Part shown: positions 1 to 8,354 of the stretch, in pieces
Layout of the letters: every line of letters starts with the position of its first letter
Numbering within the stretch: position 1 is the first letter of the stretch
DNA from: Natrinema gari JCM 14663
GTDB lineage: Archaea; Halobacteriota; Halobacteria; Halobacteriales; Natrialbaceae
DNA length: 64,000 bases
Assembly (NCBI RefSeq): GCF_000337175.1
Contig: NZ_AOIJ01000061.1
Coordinates: 174,407 to 238,406 of the forward strand
Reading direction: 5' to 3'
Notes under the pieces: model-generated
What the model saw: only the letters and a program-made list of their open reading frames with translations
Told to the model about the DNA's origin: nothing
The model's database searches: none
Program-made: the position numbers and the translations under genes

Positions 1-1
1 C

Positions 2-31
2 GAGATCGTTGAGACAGTCGAGTCACGATGA
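2..31 (+). CDS. rps27e: 30S ribosomal protein S27e, C-terminal end only (cut by window edge)
   Basis: Only the last nine codons and the stop are present, reading EIVETVESR. Archaeal S27e proteins end in a similar acidic/Arg tail, and rps27e lies directly before the aIF2-alpha gene in haloarchaea, so the assignment rests on position as much as on sequence. The stop overlaps the next ATG (ATGA), which suggests translational coupling. The zinc-ribbon part of the protein lies outside the window. Confidence 0.6.
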   Translation, partial: EIVETVESR

Positions 32-828
32 AGTACAGCGGCTGGCCCGATCCCGGCGAACTCGTCGTCGGTAAGATCGACGAAATCGAGGACTTCGGTG
101 TCTTCGTCGATCTCGAGGAGTACGAGGACAAGCGCGGCCTGATCCACATCTCCGAAGTCGCGAGCGGCTGGATCAAGAACGTCCGCGATCACGTCCGCGA
201 GGGCCAGATCGTCGTCTGCAAGGTCCTGGACGTCGACGAGGGGTCCCAGCAGATCGACCTCTCCCTGAAAGACGTCAACGATCACCAGCGCTCCGACAAG
301 ATCCAGGAGTGGAAAAACGAGCAGAAAGCGGACAACTGGATGGAACTGGCCTTCGGCGAGGAGATCGCCGACGAGGACTACACCGCGATCGCCAACGACC
401 TGATCGCCATCCACGGCGGGCTCTACGAAGGGTTCAAGCAGGCCGCGATCCACGGCACTGAGGCTCTCGACGACACCGATCTCGACGACGACGAAATCGC
501 ATCGATCGTCGAAACGGCCCGCGAGAACGTCTCGGTGCCGTACGTCAACGTCACCGGCTACGTCGATCTCGAGAACCCGACCGAGACCGGCGTCGACGGC
601 ATTCGCGAGGCCCTCGAAGCGGCCGAAGGCAACGGTGAGGTACCCGAGGAAGTCGATCTCGAAGTGAGCTACGTCGGCGCACCCGAGTACCGCATCACGG
701 TTCGAGCGCCCAACTACAAGACCGCCGAATCCCAACTCGAGGACAGCGCACAGCGAGCGGTCGCGGCGATCGAAGGCCACGGTGGGGCGGGCGAATACCA
801 CCGCGAGCGCCGGACCGACGACGAGTAA
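28..828 (+). CDS. eif2a: Translation initiation factor IF-2 subunit alpha (aIF2-alpha)
   Basis: Alpha subunit of the heterotrimeric factor that brings initiator Met-tRNA to the small ribosomal subunit. The 266-residue length matches the archaeal family. Residues about 10-83 form an S1 RNA-binding domain ([20 protein letters not shown] near its start, then GLIHISEV). A helical middle domain follows, and the C-terminal alpha-beta domain runs from about residue 175. The strongly acidic composition suits a halophile. It overlaps the rps27e stop and the nop10 start, so the three genes look like one ribosome-related operon. The start is fixed by the ATGA overlap. Confidence 0.95.
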   Translation: MKYSGWPDPGELVVGKIDEIEDFGVFVDLEEYEDKRGLIHISEVASGWIKNVRDHVREGQIVVCKVLDVDEGSQQIDLSLKDVNDHQRSDKIQEWKNEQKADNWMELAFGEEIADEDYTAIANDLIAIHGGLYEGFKQAAIHGTEALDDTDLDDDEIASIVETARENVSVPYVNVTGYVDLENPTETGVDGIREALEAAEGNGEVPEEVDLEVSYVGAPEYRITVRAPNYKTAESQLEDSAQRAVAAIEGHGGAGEYHRERRTDDE

Positions 829-1007
829 TGAAATCCGACATTCGGGTGTGCTCGGCGTGGCGCGAGGCCCACGACAGCCCGATCTATACCCTTGCCGATA
901 GCTGTCCCGACTGCGGTGCGGACACGGAAAACAGCGCTCCAGCGCCGTTCGATCCGAACGACCCACACGGAAAGTACCGACGCGCTCTTAAACGTCGCCG
1001 CCGCTGA
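828..1007 (+). CDS. nop10: Nop10, H/ACA RNP protein
   Basis: A 59-residue protein of the H/ACA ribonucleoprotein that guides pseudouridylation of rRNA. It has the family's order: a small N-terminal zinc-ribbon region, a middle CPDCG motif (Cys26, Cys29), then the FDPNDPHGKYRRALKR tail that binds Cbf5. The first cysteine pair of other archaeal Nop10 proteins (CPxC) is reduced to a single Cys8 (VCSAW), leaving three cysteines, so zinc binding may be altered or lost. The start ATG overlaps the aIF2-alpha stop (TAATG). Location after aIF2-alpha and before a PAC2 protein is standard for haloarchaea. Confidence 0.9.
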   Translation: MKSDIRVCSAWREAHDSPIYTLADSCPDCGADTENSAPAPFDPNDPHGKYRRALKRRRR

Positions 1008-1013
1008 TACGGT

Positions 1014-1781
1014 ATGGACGAACTCGAGATCGACGCAGTCGCCGAGGTCGAACTGGACGACCCCGTCCTCGTCGAAGGGTTGCCGGGTGTCGGACACGTC
1101 GGCACCCTCGCGGTCGAGCACTTACTCGAGGAACTCGAGGGCGAGAGCACGCTCGTCCGGCGGCTCTACTCTCGGGAGTTCCCGCCGCAGGTCAGCATCG
1201 AAGACGGTATCTCGGAGTTGACCTGTGCGGAGATCCACGCCGTCGAGGTTCCCGAGGGCCGTGATCTCCTCTTGCTGACCGGCGATCATCAGGCACAGAG
1301 CAACGCGGGTCACTACACGCTGACCGACGCGTTCCTCGACATCGCCGAGGCGTTCGGTGCGACCGAGGCGTACGCGCTCGGCGGCGTCCCGACCGGCGAA
1401 CTCATCGACGAATACGCCGTTGTCGGGGCCGTCAACGACGAGTCGCTGCTCGAGGCGCTCGAGGACGCGGGCGTCGAGTTCCGCGAGGACGAACCCGCCG
1501 GCGGCATCGTCGGCGTCTCGGGGCTCCTGCTTGGACTCGGCGATCGCCGCGGCTTCGAGGCGGCGTGCCTGATGGGCGAGACCAGCGGCTATCTCGTCGA
1601 TCCCAAGAGCGCCCGCGCGGTGCTGGAAGTGCTCGAGGACGTACTCGGCGTCGAACTCGAGTACGAGTCCCTCGACGAACGGGCCGACGAGATGGAGGAA
1701 GTCATCGGCAAGATCCAAGAGATGGAGCAACAACAGCAGATGGACGTGCCGACGGACGACGATCTGCGTTACATCGGCTGA
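1014..1781 (+). CDS. Proteasome assembly chaperone family protein (PAC2 family)
   Basis: A 255-residue PAC2/PbaB-type protein, known in archaea as an ATP-independent partner of 20S proteasome assembly. It begins with the family pattern of an acidic strand followed by PVLVEGLPGVGHVG (about residues 20-33). The Gly-rich stretch GGIVGVSGLLLGLGDRRG lies near residue 165. The C terminus is a charged helix (MEEVIGKIQEMEQQQQ) ending RYIG, close to but not the canonical hydrophobic-Tyr-X proteasome-docking tail. It starts 6 nt after nop10 and probably shares its transcript. Confidence 0.88.
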   Translation: MDELEIDAVAEVELDDPVLVEGLPGVGHVGTLAVEHLLEELEGESTLVRRLYSREFPPQVSIEDGISELTCAEIHAVEVPEGRDLLLLTGDHQAQSNAGHYTLTDAFLDIAEAFGATEAYALGGVPTGELIDEYAVVGAVNDESLLEALEDAGVEFREDEPAGGIVGVSGLLLGLGDRRGFEAACLMGETSGYLVDPKSARAVLEVLEDVLGVELEYESLDERADEMEEVIGKIQEMEQQQQMDVPTDDDLRYIG

Positions 1782-1878
1782 CAGCAGCGCCGGACGACGC
1801 GTCGCGAGTCTTTTTCTGAACGGGGAGCGCTCGCCGTCGCGTGGCTCGCGTATCCGCCGGAGCGAACGGCCGATCGAC

Positions 1879-2658
1879 TCAGCCTTCGAGCACTTCGTAG
1901 GAGACGTCGGCGTCCCGGAGCGCGTCGGTGACGCGGCCGACGGCGTCGGTCGTGGCCACGGCGGTGACCTCGAGTCCATGGTTCGCGGCGTCGGCCGCAA
2001 CCTCGCCGACGGCGAACGTGACGTCGGGATCGGCAGCCGTCTGTCGGCAAGCGACGATGGCTTCGACGCCCGCGGCGACCACGATATCGGCATCGTCGCA
2101 GGCGTCGGTGACCGTTTCGTCGTCGATCGCGCGGCTGCCACCGGTGCGGATCGAGGGGACCTGCAGAACGGTGACGGAGCCGGGAACGAGGTCCATGACG
2201 CCTTCGAAGCTAGTGACGCCGACGTCGGTTCCGGCCGCGGCGTCGGTCGTCGCGATGCCGGTCGCGGGTCCGTCGCTGCCCGGCGTGGCGTGGAGCAGTC
2301 CGTCTTCGACGGTCAGCGAGACGGTTTCGCCTTCTTCGATGTCCGTGGTCGCGATGTAGGCGTCTTCACTCATCGCGCCGAGTACGTCTCCGGTGACGTG
2401 GTCGGCGAACCGGCGGACGTCGTCGGCTGCCCGGAAGAGCCAGTCGACACCTTCACGAGTGACGCGATAGCGCGATCGGCCTTCCTTCTCGACTAGGCCG
2501 TCGTCGACGAGCTCGCGGATGTACTCGCTGACGGCCTGGCTCGTCACGCCGACTTCCCCGGCGATCTCCCCCTGGCTGACTGCGGGCTGGCGCTCGGCGA
2601 TCTGAACGAGGATCCGGAACCGCGTCGCGGCCCGCTTGTTATCGAGGACGTCGACCAT
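1879..2658 (-). CDS. Winged-helix transcriptional regulator of a haloarchaeal family
   Basis: 259 residues. The first 75 form a winged helix-turn-helix: RILVQIAERQPAVSQGEIAG, then the recognition helix GVTSQAVSEYIRELVDDGLV and a basic wing GRSRYRVTREG. The remaining 180 residues are an acidic alpha/beta domain with repeated Val/Ala-rich strands (DIVVAAGVEAIVACRQ) that may bind a ligand; I do not recognise the ligand. The gene stands alone between convergent and divergent neighbours, so its targets cannot be read from context. The HTH is seen directly; the regulator role is inferred. Confidence 0.75.
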   Translation of the reverse strand: MVDVLDNKRAATRFRILVQIAERQPAVSQGEIAGEVGVTSQAVSEYIRELVDDGLVEKEGRSRYRVTREGVDWLFRAADDVRRFADHVTGDVLGAMSEDAYIATTDIEEGETVSLTVEDGLLHATPGSDGPATGIATTDAAAGTDVGVTSFEGVMDLVPGSVTVLQVPSIRTGGSRAIDDETVTDACDDADIVVAAGVEAIVACRQTAADPDVTFAVGEVAADAANHGLEVTAVATTDAVGRVTDALRDADVSYEVLEG

Positions 2659-2788
2659 GTAGCTAGCGTTTTCTCGAGCGACGGAAAAAGGTACGCGGTC
2701 GGCGGGTCGGCCGCCCGGACGCTCCGCCCGCCCGAGCGTTCCGAGGCGTCAAGTTGATAGCGGGAGAGTCCATCGGATGTACGTGAGT

Positions 2789-3859
2789 ATGTCGGCCCTC
2801 TCAGCGACGACCGCCGCAACCGCGCCGGCCGTCGATTTCGTAGCGACCATGTCATTCATTCCGGCAGTCGTCGGCCAACTCGGACTCTCCGACTGGGTCG
2901 CCTGGATCGCGATCGGAACCTTCGTCGCGGCGATGGTGCTGCAGTGGTCCGGTGCCGTCGATCCCGCGCGATACGTCGCCGCAGCGGCCTGGTCCGTCTT
3001 CGGCGTCTACTGGCTCATGTTGGTTCCGTACTACTACGGCCACCTGCAGAGCCCACTCGAGACGCTGTTGGCACTCGCCGCGCTGCCGCTGTGTCTCTAT
3101 ACCGGCTACCTCCTCGTCACGGGCCGGGAGTCGCTGCTCTTGCTCTCGAAGGCCGTCGCGTTCATGGGGCTGATCTACCTGCCCGCCGAGACGATCCCCG
3201 TCGTTCGCACATGGCTGATCGAGACGACCGCGGCACAGACCCACTTCGGGATGGAGTTGCTGGGGCACAGCCCCGGACTGACCGAAGGCGCGGACGGGTA
3301 CATGAGCAAGTTCGACTTTGACCCGGACAAGACGGTCACCGGGCGGACGACCTACATCATCATGGCCTGTACCGGAATCGGTAGCATGGCCATCTTCGGC
3401 GGCCTCATCGCCGCGGTCAACGCACCGCTCAAGCGGAAAGCGATGGCCTTCGCGAGCGCGATCGGCGTCATCTGGATCCTCAATCTCTCCCGGAACGTCT
3501 TTATCGGGCTGGCCTCGCCGTGGGGCTGGTTCCAGCAGGACGTGTTCATCTACATCGCGAGCGACCTGATGGGGTCCCCCGCGAGTCGGACGTCCTATCT
3601 CGTCGCCCACAACTTCATCGCCCAAACGCTGTCGATCGTCGCCCTGCTGGGCATTACCTACCTCGTCGTTCGCATCCTCCCCGAAGTCCTCGAGCCCCTC
3701 GAGGACGTCCTCTTCGTGCTGACCGGCTCCGAGTACGACCTCGCGGCCGCGCTCGGCGAGGAGGGACGCGCCGACGGCGGGGCGGATACGTCCCAGTCCG
3801 ACCAGCGGTCGCCGCCCGACTCCGACACCGCGTCCGGGTCCGGGCCCGACGATGACTGA
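2789..3859 (+). CDS. artA: Archaeosortase A (ArtA), membrane transpeptidase-like enzyme
   Basis: Integral membrane enzyme of the exosortase/archaeosortase family that removes the C-terminal PGF-type sorting signal of surface proteins such as the S-layer glycoprotein and attaches them to lipid. About eight hydrophobic segments are visible. The catalytic Cys is in IIMACTGIGSMAIFGG (Cys194), the first Arg in ILNLSRNVFIG (Arg235), and a third conserved position falls near residues 267-274 (SRTSYLVAHNF). The acidic tail after residue 310 is low complexity and probably cytoplasmic. An ATG 12 nt earlier (2777) is possible, but a TTGATA box at 2754 favours 2789. Its 3' end overlaps the next gene by 8 nt. 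Confidence 0.9.
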   Translation: MSALSATTAATAPAVDFVATMSFIPAVVGQLGLSDWVAWIAIGTFVAAMVLQWSGAVDPARYVAAAAWSVFGVYWLMLVPYYYGHLQSPLETLLALAALPLCLYTGYLLVTGRESLLLLSKAVAFMGLIYLPAETIPVVRTWLIETTAAQTHFGMELLGHSPGLTEGADGYMSKFDFDPDKTVTGRTTYIIMACTGIGSMAIFGGLIAAVNAPLKRKAMAFASAIGVIWILNLSRNVFIGLASPWGWFQQDVFIYIASDLMGSPASRTSYLVAHNFIAQTLSIVALLGITYLVVRILPEVLEPLEDVLFVLTGSEYDLAAALGEEGRADGGADTSQSDQRSPPDSDTASGSGPDDD

Positions 3860-4568
3860 CGACACCGCCGTCGATGTTCCGTTTTCGATCCACGACCGCG
3901 CCGTGTTCGTTCCCGCGGCCGAGACGCTCGTCGTCGCCGACATCCACCTCGGCAAGGCGGCCGCCTCGCGCGTCGAGGCACCGATCGACGACGGACGCGA
4001 TGCCGTCGAGCGGCTTCGGGGACTCCTCGCGGAGACCGAGCCCGCTACCGTCGTGGTCGCCGGCGATCTGTTACACTCGTTTTCGCGGCTTCCGCGGGGC
4101 GTCGAGCGCGATCTCGAGCGACTGGTCGAGACCGTCGAGGCGGCCGGTGCCGAACTGATCGTTACGCCCGGCAACCACGACACGCTGCTCGAGGACGTGT
4201 TTTCGGGCACGACCGTCGAGGAGTACCGGCTGACCGACGGCGACACGGTCGTCTGTCACGGCCACGAGCGCCCCGCCGCGACGGCTGACCGCTACGTCGT
4301 CGGCCATGACCACCCGGCGCTGTCGATCGAGGGCCGCAAACTGCCGTGTTTCCTCTACGGGCCGGCGTGCCACGAGGAGGCGGCCGTCCTTGTCCTGCCG
4401 GCGTTTACGCGCCTCGCCGCCGGGACGACGGTCAACGGACTGTCCGGCCGGGACTTCCAGACGCCGCTGGTCCAGTCCGCCGACGCGTTCCACCCCGCGG
4501 TCAGGGACGACTCGAGCGGCGAGGTCCTGTGGTTCCCACCGTTAGGGGAGCTACGACGGGTGCTGTGA
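3852..4568 (+). CDS. Metallophosphoesterase (archaeal SbcD-related family)
   Basis: 238-residue calcineurin-like phosphoesterase. The metal-binding motifs are in order: VVADIHLGK (D-x-H, about residues 25-33), VVAGDLLHSF (GD), VTPGNHDTLL (GNHD), CHGHERP and the final GHDHPALS. Substrate is unknown; relatives hydrolyse phosphodiesters or phosphomonoesters. The ATG lies inside the last codons of artA, so the two are probably translated together, yet no functional link between them is established. The 3' end overlaps, in convergent orientation, the tail of the small membrane-protein ORF on the other strand. Confidence 0.85.
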   Translation: MTDDTAVDVPFSIHDRAVFVPAAETLVVADIHLGKAAASRVEAPIDDGRDAVERLRGLLAETEPATVVVAGDLLHSFSRLPRGVERDLERLVETVEAAGAELIVTPGNHDTLLEDVFSGTTVEEYRLTDGDTVVCHGHERPAATADRYVVGHDHPALSIEGRKLPCFLYGPACHEEAAVLVLPAFTRLAAGTTVNGLSGRDFQTPLVQSADAFHPAVRDDSSGEVLWFPPLGELRRVL

Positions 4569-4833
4569 CCGTTTGGGGGACTCCTTCCCGCTCAGGTCGA
4601 CGACGCACGACCCAGCGACGCTCGAGTGCACTGGTCGACGGCACGGTCACGAGCAACAGTGTGCCGACTCGAACGCCGGCCGCATCGGCGGTCGCCACCA
4701 AGTTTTTGAAGAAATCGCTAAACGTGATCAGTACGATCGCGGCGGTGATGATCAAGATAAGGAACGCGAAGAAGATGATCGCCGCTTGTCGCCCGGTCAA
4801 TGCCGTCCCTTCGAGGAAGTCGTCCATGGCCAT
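4501..4833 (-). CDS. Small membrane protein with LTGRQA motif, apparently C-terminally extended
   Basis: The first 45 codons look real: MAMDDFLEGTALTGRQAAII followed by one strong transmembrane helix. They closely match the 41-residue protein at 47479-47604 (MDDEFLDGESLTGRQAGLIF), which stops right after its helix. Here the frame stays open for about 60 more codons and runs 68 nt antisense into the metallophosphoesterase gene. That extension is Arg/Val/Pro-rich, lacks recognisable structure, and may come from loss of the ancestral stop. Function unknown. Start could be either of two in-frame ATGs (4833 or 4827). Confidence 0.55.
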   Translation of the reverse strand: MAMDDFLEGTALTGRQAAIIFFAFLILIITAAIVLITFSDFFKNLVATADAAGVRVGTLLLVTVPSTSALERRWVVRRRPEREGVPQTVTAPVVAPLTVGTTGPRRSSRP

Positions 4834-4988
4834 GGCGGTTCCGTCCGTATCCCGAGGGGACGAGACGAGCCGAAGTTAGTATTTTCCCGCTCGTCGATGA
4901 CTGTCGTCGGTCGACGCACGTCTCGGCGCGGCGGCGACACCAGGACGCCGCGAGTACCGGTCGCCGACCGACTCGGATGCGAGTGCAG

Positions 4989-6344
4989 TCACCGTGACAG
5001 GTCGTCGATCACGGCTTTGGCCGCCTGCCGACCGCTCTCCATCGCGCCCTGAATCGACGACCACTGCGTGTAGTCGCCGGCGAGGTAGACGGGACCGGCG
5101 GGCGCGCGAACGTCGGGCAGCCGGTCGTAAATCCCCGGCGGCTGGTCGAACTGCGCGAACGGGACGCGCTCGGTGTGGAGCGCCTCGAGCGCGGCGAACT
5201 GCCGGTCGGGATACCACGACTCGAGGGCGCGTTGCGTCCGCTCGACGAGGGCGGCGTCCGACGCGTCCGGGCCGCGGTCGGCGTCGCTTTCGGTCGCAGA
5301 CCTGGAGTCCGCGAACTGCTCGTCGAGGTAGGTCGCGCTGAGCAGCGTCGTCCCGTCGGGGGCGTACTCGGGTGCGACCGCACTATGTGGGACGACGTGG
5401 TTCGGCCCCCGATCGGTCGCGTTCAACAGGAGTCGCCGGCCGGTCTCGAGGTCGATCTCGGCCGGCAGCGCGTAGTATTGGGTGACACACCCTCGCCCGG
5501 CGGTCGGGATCGACGGAACGCCGGTGAGGTCGCGAGCGGTCGGCGGGTCCGTCGCGACGACGACCGCGTCGGCGTCGATCGGTCCGCCGTCGGTCTCGAG
5601 CGTGACGCGGCCGTCCGCGCGCTCGGTACCGCTCAAGGCGGCGTCGTTCGCTGTGACCGACTCAACGTCGACACCCGTTCTGATCGTGCCGCCGGCCTCG
5701 CGAACGCGGGCGGCGAGTTGGGTGGGGATCGCTTCCATACCGGTCGCTGGGACCACTGTCTCGCCCGCCGCGAGCGTCCGGAAGGTGTACTCGAAGACGC
5801 GTCTCGAGGTCGCGAGCGATCGGTCGAGCGTGATCCCCCCGTAGAACGGAGCGATGAACCCCTCGATGAACGCCTCGGAGAAGCCGCGGTCGCGGAGGAA
5901 CGCGTCGATTCGCTCGTCGTCGCCGGCGAACAGGGCGTCCGGCTCGGTCCGCCGAAGGTCCCACCAGAGCCGGGCGATCCGGAGCGCGTCGCCGGCGGAG
6001 ACGTACGGACTGGACAGCGTCGACGGGATCGTTTCGGGCTCCCGAAGCGGGTCCGCCAGTATCGATCGCCCGGTCGGGCCGACGACGGTGGCACCCGGGG
6101 CGAACCGCCGGAGGTCCAGCGCCTCGAGATCGAGTTCCGTTCGGACCGCCGGATAAGCGGTAAAGAGGACCTGAAAGCCGCGGTCGAATCGGTAGCCGTC
6201 GCGCTCGAGGGTTCGGACGCGCCCCCCGACCGTCTCTCGGCGTTCTACCAGCGCCACGTCCACGCCGCCGCCGGCGAGGTGCCGCGCGGCGACCAGTCCG
6301 GCGAGTCCGCCACCGGCGACGACGACCTGCGGAGTCGAGCGCAT
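4989..6344 (-). CDS. FAD-dependent amine-oxidase/phytoene-desaturase-like oxidoreductase
   Basis: 451 residues from the chosen ATG. The N terminus is a dinucleotide-binding fold, VVVAGGGLAGLVAARHLAGG (about residues 7-26), then a second FAD motif GGRVRTLERDGYRFDRG. The C terminus has the family's closing motif, VYLAGDYTQWSSIQGAMESG, contacting the flavin. This layout is shared by protoporphyrinogen oxidases, monoamine oxidases and carotenoid desaturases; which substrate it uses is not evident. An upstream ATG at 6422 would add 26 Pro/Gly-rich residues before the FAD motif and is unlikely. No clear partner gene is adjacent. Confidence 0.85.
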   Translation of the reverse strand: MRSTPQVVVAGGGLAGLVAARHLAGGGVDVALVERRETVGGRVRTLERDGYRFDRGFQVLFTAYPAVRTELDLEALDLRRFAPGATVVGPTGRSILADPLREPETIPSTLSSPYVSAGDALRIARLWWDLRRTEPDALFAGDDERIDAFLRDRGFSEAFIEGFIAPFYGGITLDRSLATSRRVFEYTFRTLAAGETVVPATGMEAIPTQLAARVREAGGTIRTGVDVESVTANDAALSGTERADGRVTLETDGGPIDADAVVVATDPPTARDLTGVPSIPTAGRGCVTQYYALPAEIDLETGRRLLLNATDRGPNHVVPHSAVAPEYAPDGTTLLSATYLDEQFADSRSATESDADRGPDASDAALVERTQRALESWYPDRQFAALEALHTERVPFAQFDQPPGIYDRLPDVRAPAGPVYLAGDYTQWSSIQGAMESGRQAAKAVIDDLSR

Positions 6345-6482
6345 GGGTGCCCATCCGGCCGGCGGCGAATAAAATGGTCGACCCAACAATGCAGGCGCGT
6401 CGACGGCGGTCCGGCCGGTCACCCCGCGAGACCGTGGAGCCGATCGCCGTTTCGGACGACTGTACCGTTGTGGTAACCCCGA

Positions 6483-7511
6483 TTATCGTCCGCCGCTCCC
6501 GCCGCTCCCGCCGCGATGACGCCGGACCGACGGGACGACATCCTCGAGATCGATCGTCCCGTCTCGGAGCCGGTAGTCGCCGTTTTCGCACGCGAGATAC
6601 CCCTCGTGGCGGAGGTGGTCGAGATGTGCGAACGCCTCTCCGGGGCCGTGAACGATGTGGATGCCCTCGAGGTCGCCAAACAGGTGGGCACTGACCGTCC
6701 AGGCGTCGGCCGGTCCGTTCGCCGACAGGAACTCGAGGACGGTTTCGGTCCGCTCGCGGTGGTGCTCGAGGATCGCCAGTGCGCGGGCGGTCGGCTCTGA
6801 AATCGAGTCACGGTGCCCGGGCCAGACCCGCTCGTAGTCGCGGTCGGCGAGCCGCGTCACGGCGGCCGTATACTTCTCGAGGGGGCGGTCGACCCGGACG
6901 TCCGCTCCACCGACGTTCGGCGTGTACACCGGGAGGACGGCGTCGCCGACGAACGCCTCGTCACCGCCGTCGAGTTCGAAACAGCAGAGACCAGCCGCGT
7001 GGCCCGGTGTGTGGATCGTCTCGAGGGTTCGTCCGCCAACCGTGAGCACGTCGCCGTCCGCGATCGGCGTCGGATCGACCGGCCGCCCCTCTACTTCCGC
7101 CGCCTCGAGAAAAGCAAGCAGTTCCGCCCGTGCGTCCTCGGGCACGCCCCACTCCTCGAGTCGGCTCCGGCGGCGGTCCTCGACGGCCGCGGTCGCGGCG
7201 GGTTGCTGGGCGACCAGCGGGGCGTCGGCTTCGTGGACGTAAACCGTCGCGTCGCTTTCGGCCTGGATCTCGCCGGCCAGTCCGGCGTGGTCTGCGTGGA
7301 AGTGCGTCAGGACGATGTCGTCGACGTCCGCGATGTCGTAGCCGCGCTCGGCGAGGCCGTCACGGAGGTCCCGACGAACGGGGTCGGTTGCGAGTCCGGT
7401 ATCCACGAGTGCGAGTGCGTCAGCGTCGTCGTCGGCGAGCACGTAGGCGTTGTTTCGCCCCTCGAACTCCTCGTTGCCGAGCGAAATGCGGTCCATGTCG
7501 GCTATCGACAT
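6483..7511 (-). CDS. MBL-fold metallo-hydrolase
   Basis: 342 residues. The metallo-beta-lactamase signature is clear: VLTHFHADHAGLAG (two-metal HxHxDH), with further metal ligands in HTPGHAAGLCCFEL and EAFVGDAVLP, and a late VWPGHRDS. The C-terminal 80 residues form a small helical domain (TVLEFLSANGPADAWTVSAH) resembling a winged-helix cap, as in glyoxalase II-like and LACTB2-like proteins. Substrate unknown. The ATG at 7511 starts MSIADMDRISLG, in line with the fold's first strand; an upstream ATG at 7604 would add an Arg-rich tail. It ends in a short Gly/Ser run (HRGGSGGSGGR). Confidence 0.85.
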   Translation of the reverse strand: MSIADMDRISLGNEEFEGRNNAYVLADDDADALALVDTGLATDPVRRDLRDGLAERGYDIADVDDIVLTHFHADHAGLAGEIQAESDATVYVHEADAPLVAQQPAATAAVEDRRRSRLEEWGVPEDARAELLAFLEAAEVEGRPVDPTPIADGDVLTVGGRTLETIHTPGHAAGLCCFELDGGDEAFVGDAVLPVYTPNVGGADVRVDRPLEKYTAAVTRLADRDYERVWPGHRDSISEPTARALAILEHHRERTETVLEFLSANGPADAWTVSAHLFGDLEGIHIVHGPGEAFAHLDHLRHEGYLACENGDYRLRDGTIDLEDVVPSVRRHRGGSGGSGGR

Positions 7512-7683
7512 GCTTCCTGCTAATAACTCACGCGGTCGCGGAACGCGGTTTCCAACGACGGGGAAGCCGATCGGTCGGCCCGCCACCGTGCGGGCACCGC
7601 TCACTCGGTCACTCGAGTCTCACCGATCTCAGTCAGCGCGCTCCCGGGACCGGGACATATCTCTCGAGTTGTCCCCGCCGAGA

Positions 7684-7690
7684 CTTATGA
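7684..7690 (+). promoter_or_regulatory. TATA box for the zinc-ribbon HTH gene
   Basis: CTTATGA lies 25-31 nt ahead of the ATG at 7715, the spacing expected for a leaderless haloarchaeal transcript. Confidence 0.4.
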
Positions 7691-7714
7691 GACCGCGTCT
7701 CGAAGACAGTTCGT

Positions 7715-8236
7715 ATGGGAACTCCGCCGTCCACAGCCGAGACGTTCGAGTGTCCCTCCTGTGGCAACCTCGGCTTCGGTCGGGGCGAGATCGTCTGTTG
7801 TGATCGGCCGATGGAGCGGGTGGCTGACACGGATGTCGGTGTCACCCAGCCGGAACTCGACGACGTGATGCGGTCGGTCTTCGGGATGTCGGAAACCGAA
7901 CTGGACATCTGTCTCTGTGTCATGGAGGGTGGTGAACAGACCGTTTCGGAACTGGCCGAACAGGTCGAGTACGATCGGAGCGTCGTCTCCCGCCATCTCA
8001 ATCACCTCGCCGAGCTCGGTGTGGTTGATAAACACCGCCGACTCCTCAAGGAGGGCGGTCAGGTCTACATTTACGCGCCCAATGACCCGGACGCTGTGAG
8101 ACACACCCTCGCGGGCGCGTTCGTGACGTGGGCTCGAGAGGCCCTCTCGCTCATCGATTCGCTGAGTCGCGAAAAGACCGAAGCGATGGTCGACCGCGAA
8201 ACGGAGGACGCGCAGTGGCGAATCTATCAGGAGTAG
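7715..8236 (+). CDS. Zinc-ribbon plus winged-helix (TrmB-like) transcriptional regulator
   Basis: 173 residues. A short N-terminal zinc ribbon is visible (FECPSCGNLG then EIVCCDRPM, residues about 10-33). It is followed by a winged helix: ETELDICLCVMEGGEQTVSE, then EYDRSVVSRHLNHLAELGVV as the recognition helix and a KEGGQVYIYAPN wing. The C-terminal helix SLIDSLSREKTEAMVDRE probably dimerises. The domain pattern fits small haloarchaeal regulators of the TrmB/ArsR type. Divergent from the MBL-fold gene, with about 200 nt between starts, so it could regulate that gene as well as itself; this is inference. Confidence 0.75.
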   Translation: MGTPPSTAETFECPSCGNLGFGRGEIVCCDRPMERVADTDVGVTQPELDDVMRSVFGMSETELDICLCVMEGGEQTVSELAEQVEYDRSVVSRHLNHLAELGVVDKHRRLLKEGGQVYIYAPNDPDAVRHTLAGAFVTWAREALSLIDSLSREKTEAMVDRETEDAQWRIYQE

Positions 8237-8311
8237 CACCGCCGTGCGTCGTTCTCGCCGGATCGGAGATATGGTCACTACTGAAACGGTCGACACGCTG
8301 ACCGCACCGCC

Positions 8312-8354
8312 GTCATGCAGTCAGGTGTGCAGTGACGTTCAATGGCTACTGTAG
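8312..8354 (-). repeat. 43-bp dispersed repeat, copy 1
   Basis: Read on the minus strand, this block matches the plus-strand block at 34755-34797 in 35 of 43 positions without gaps (my hand alignment). It begins CTACAGTAGCCATTGAACGTC. The first 16 bases contain the last codons and the stop of the membrane-protein gene on the same strand; the rest is 3' flank. The other copy likewise spans a TGA preceded by codons for Tyr-Ser-Ser. Nature unknown: a mobile-element end, a 3'-UTR element or a protein-binding site are all possible. Confidence 0.55.
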
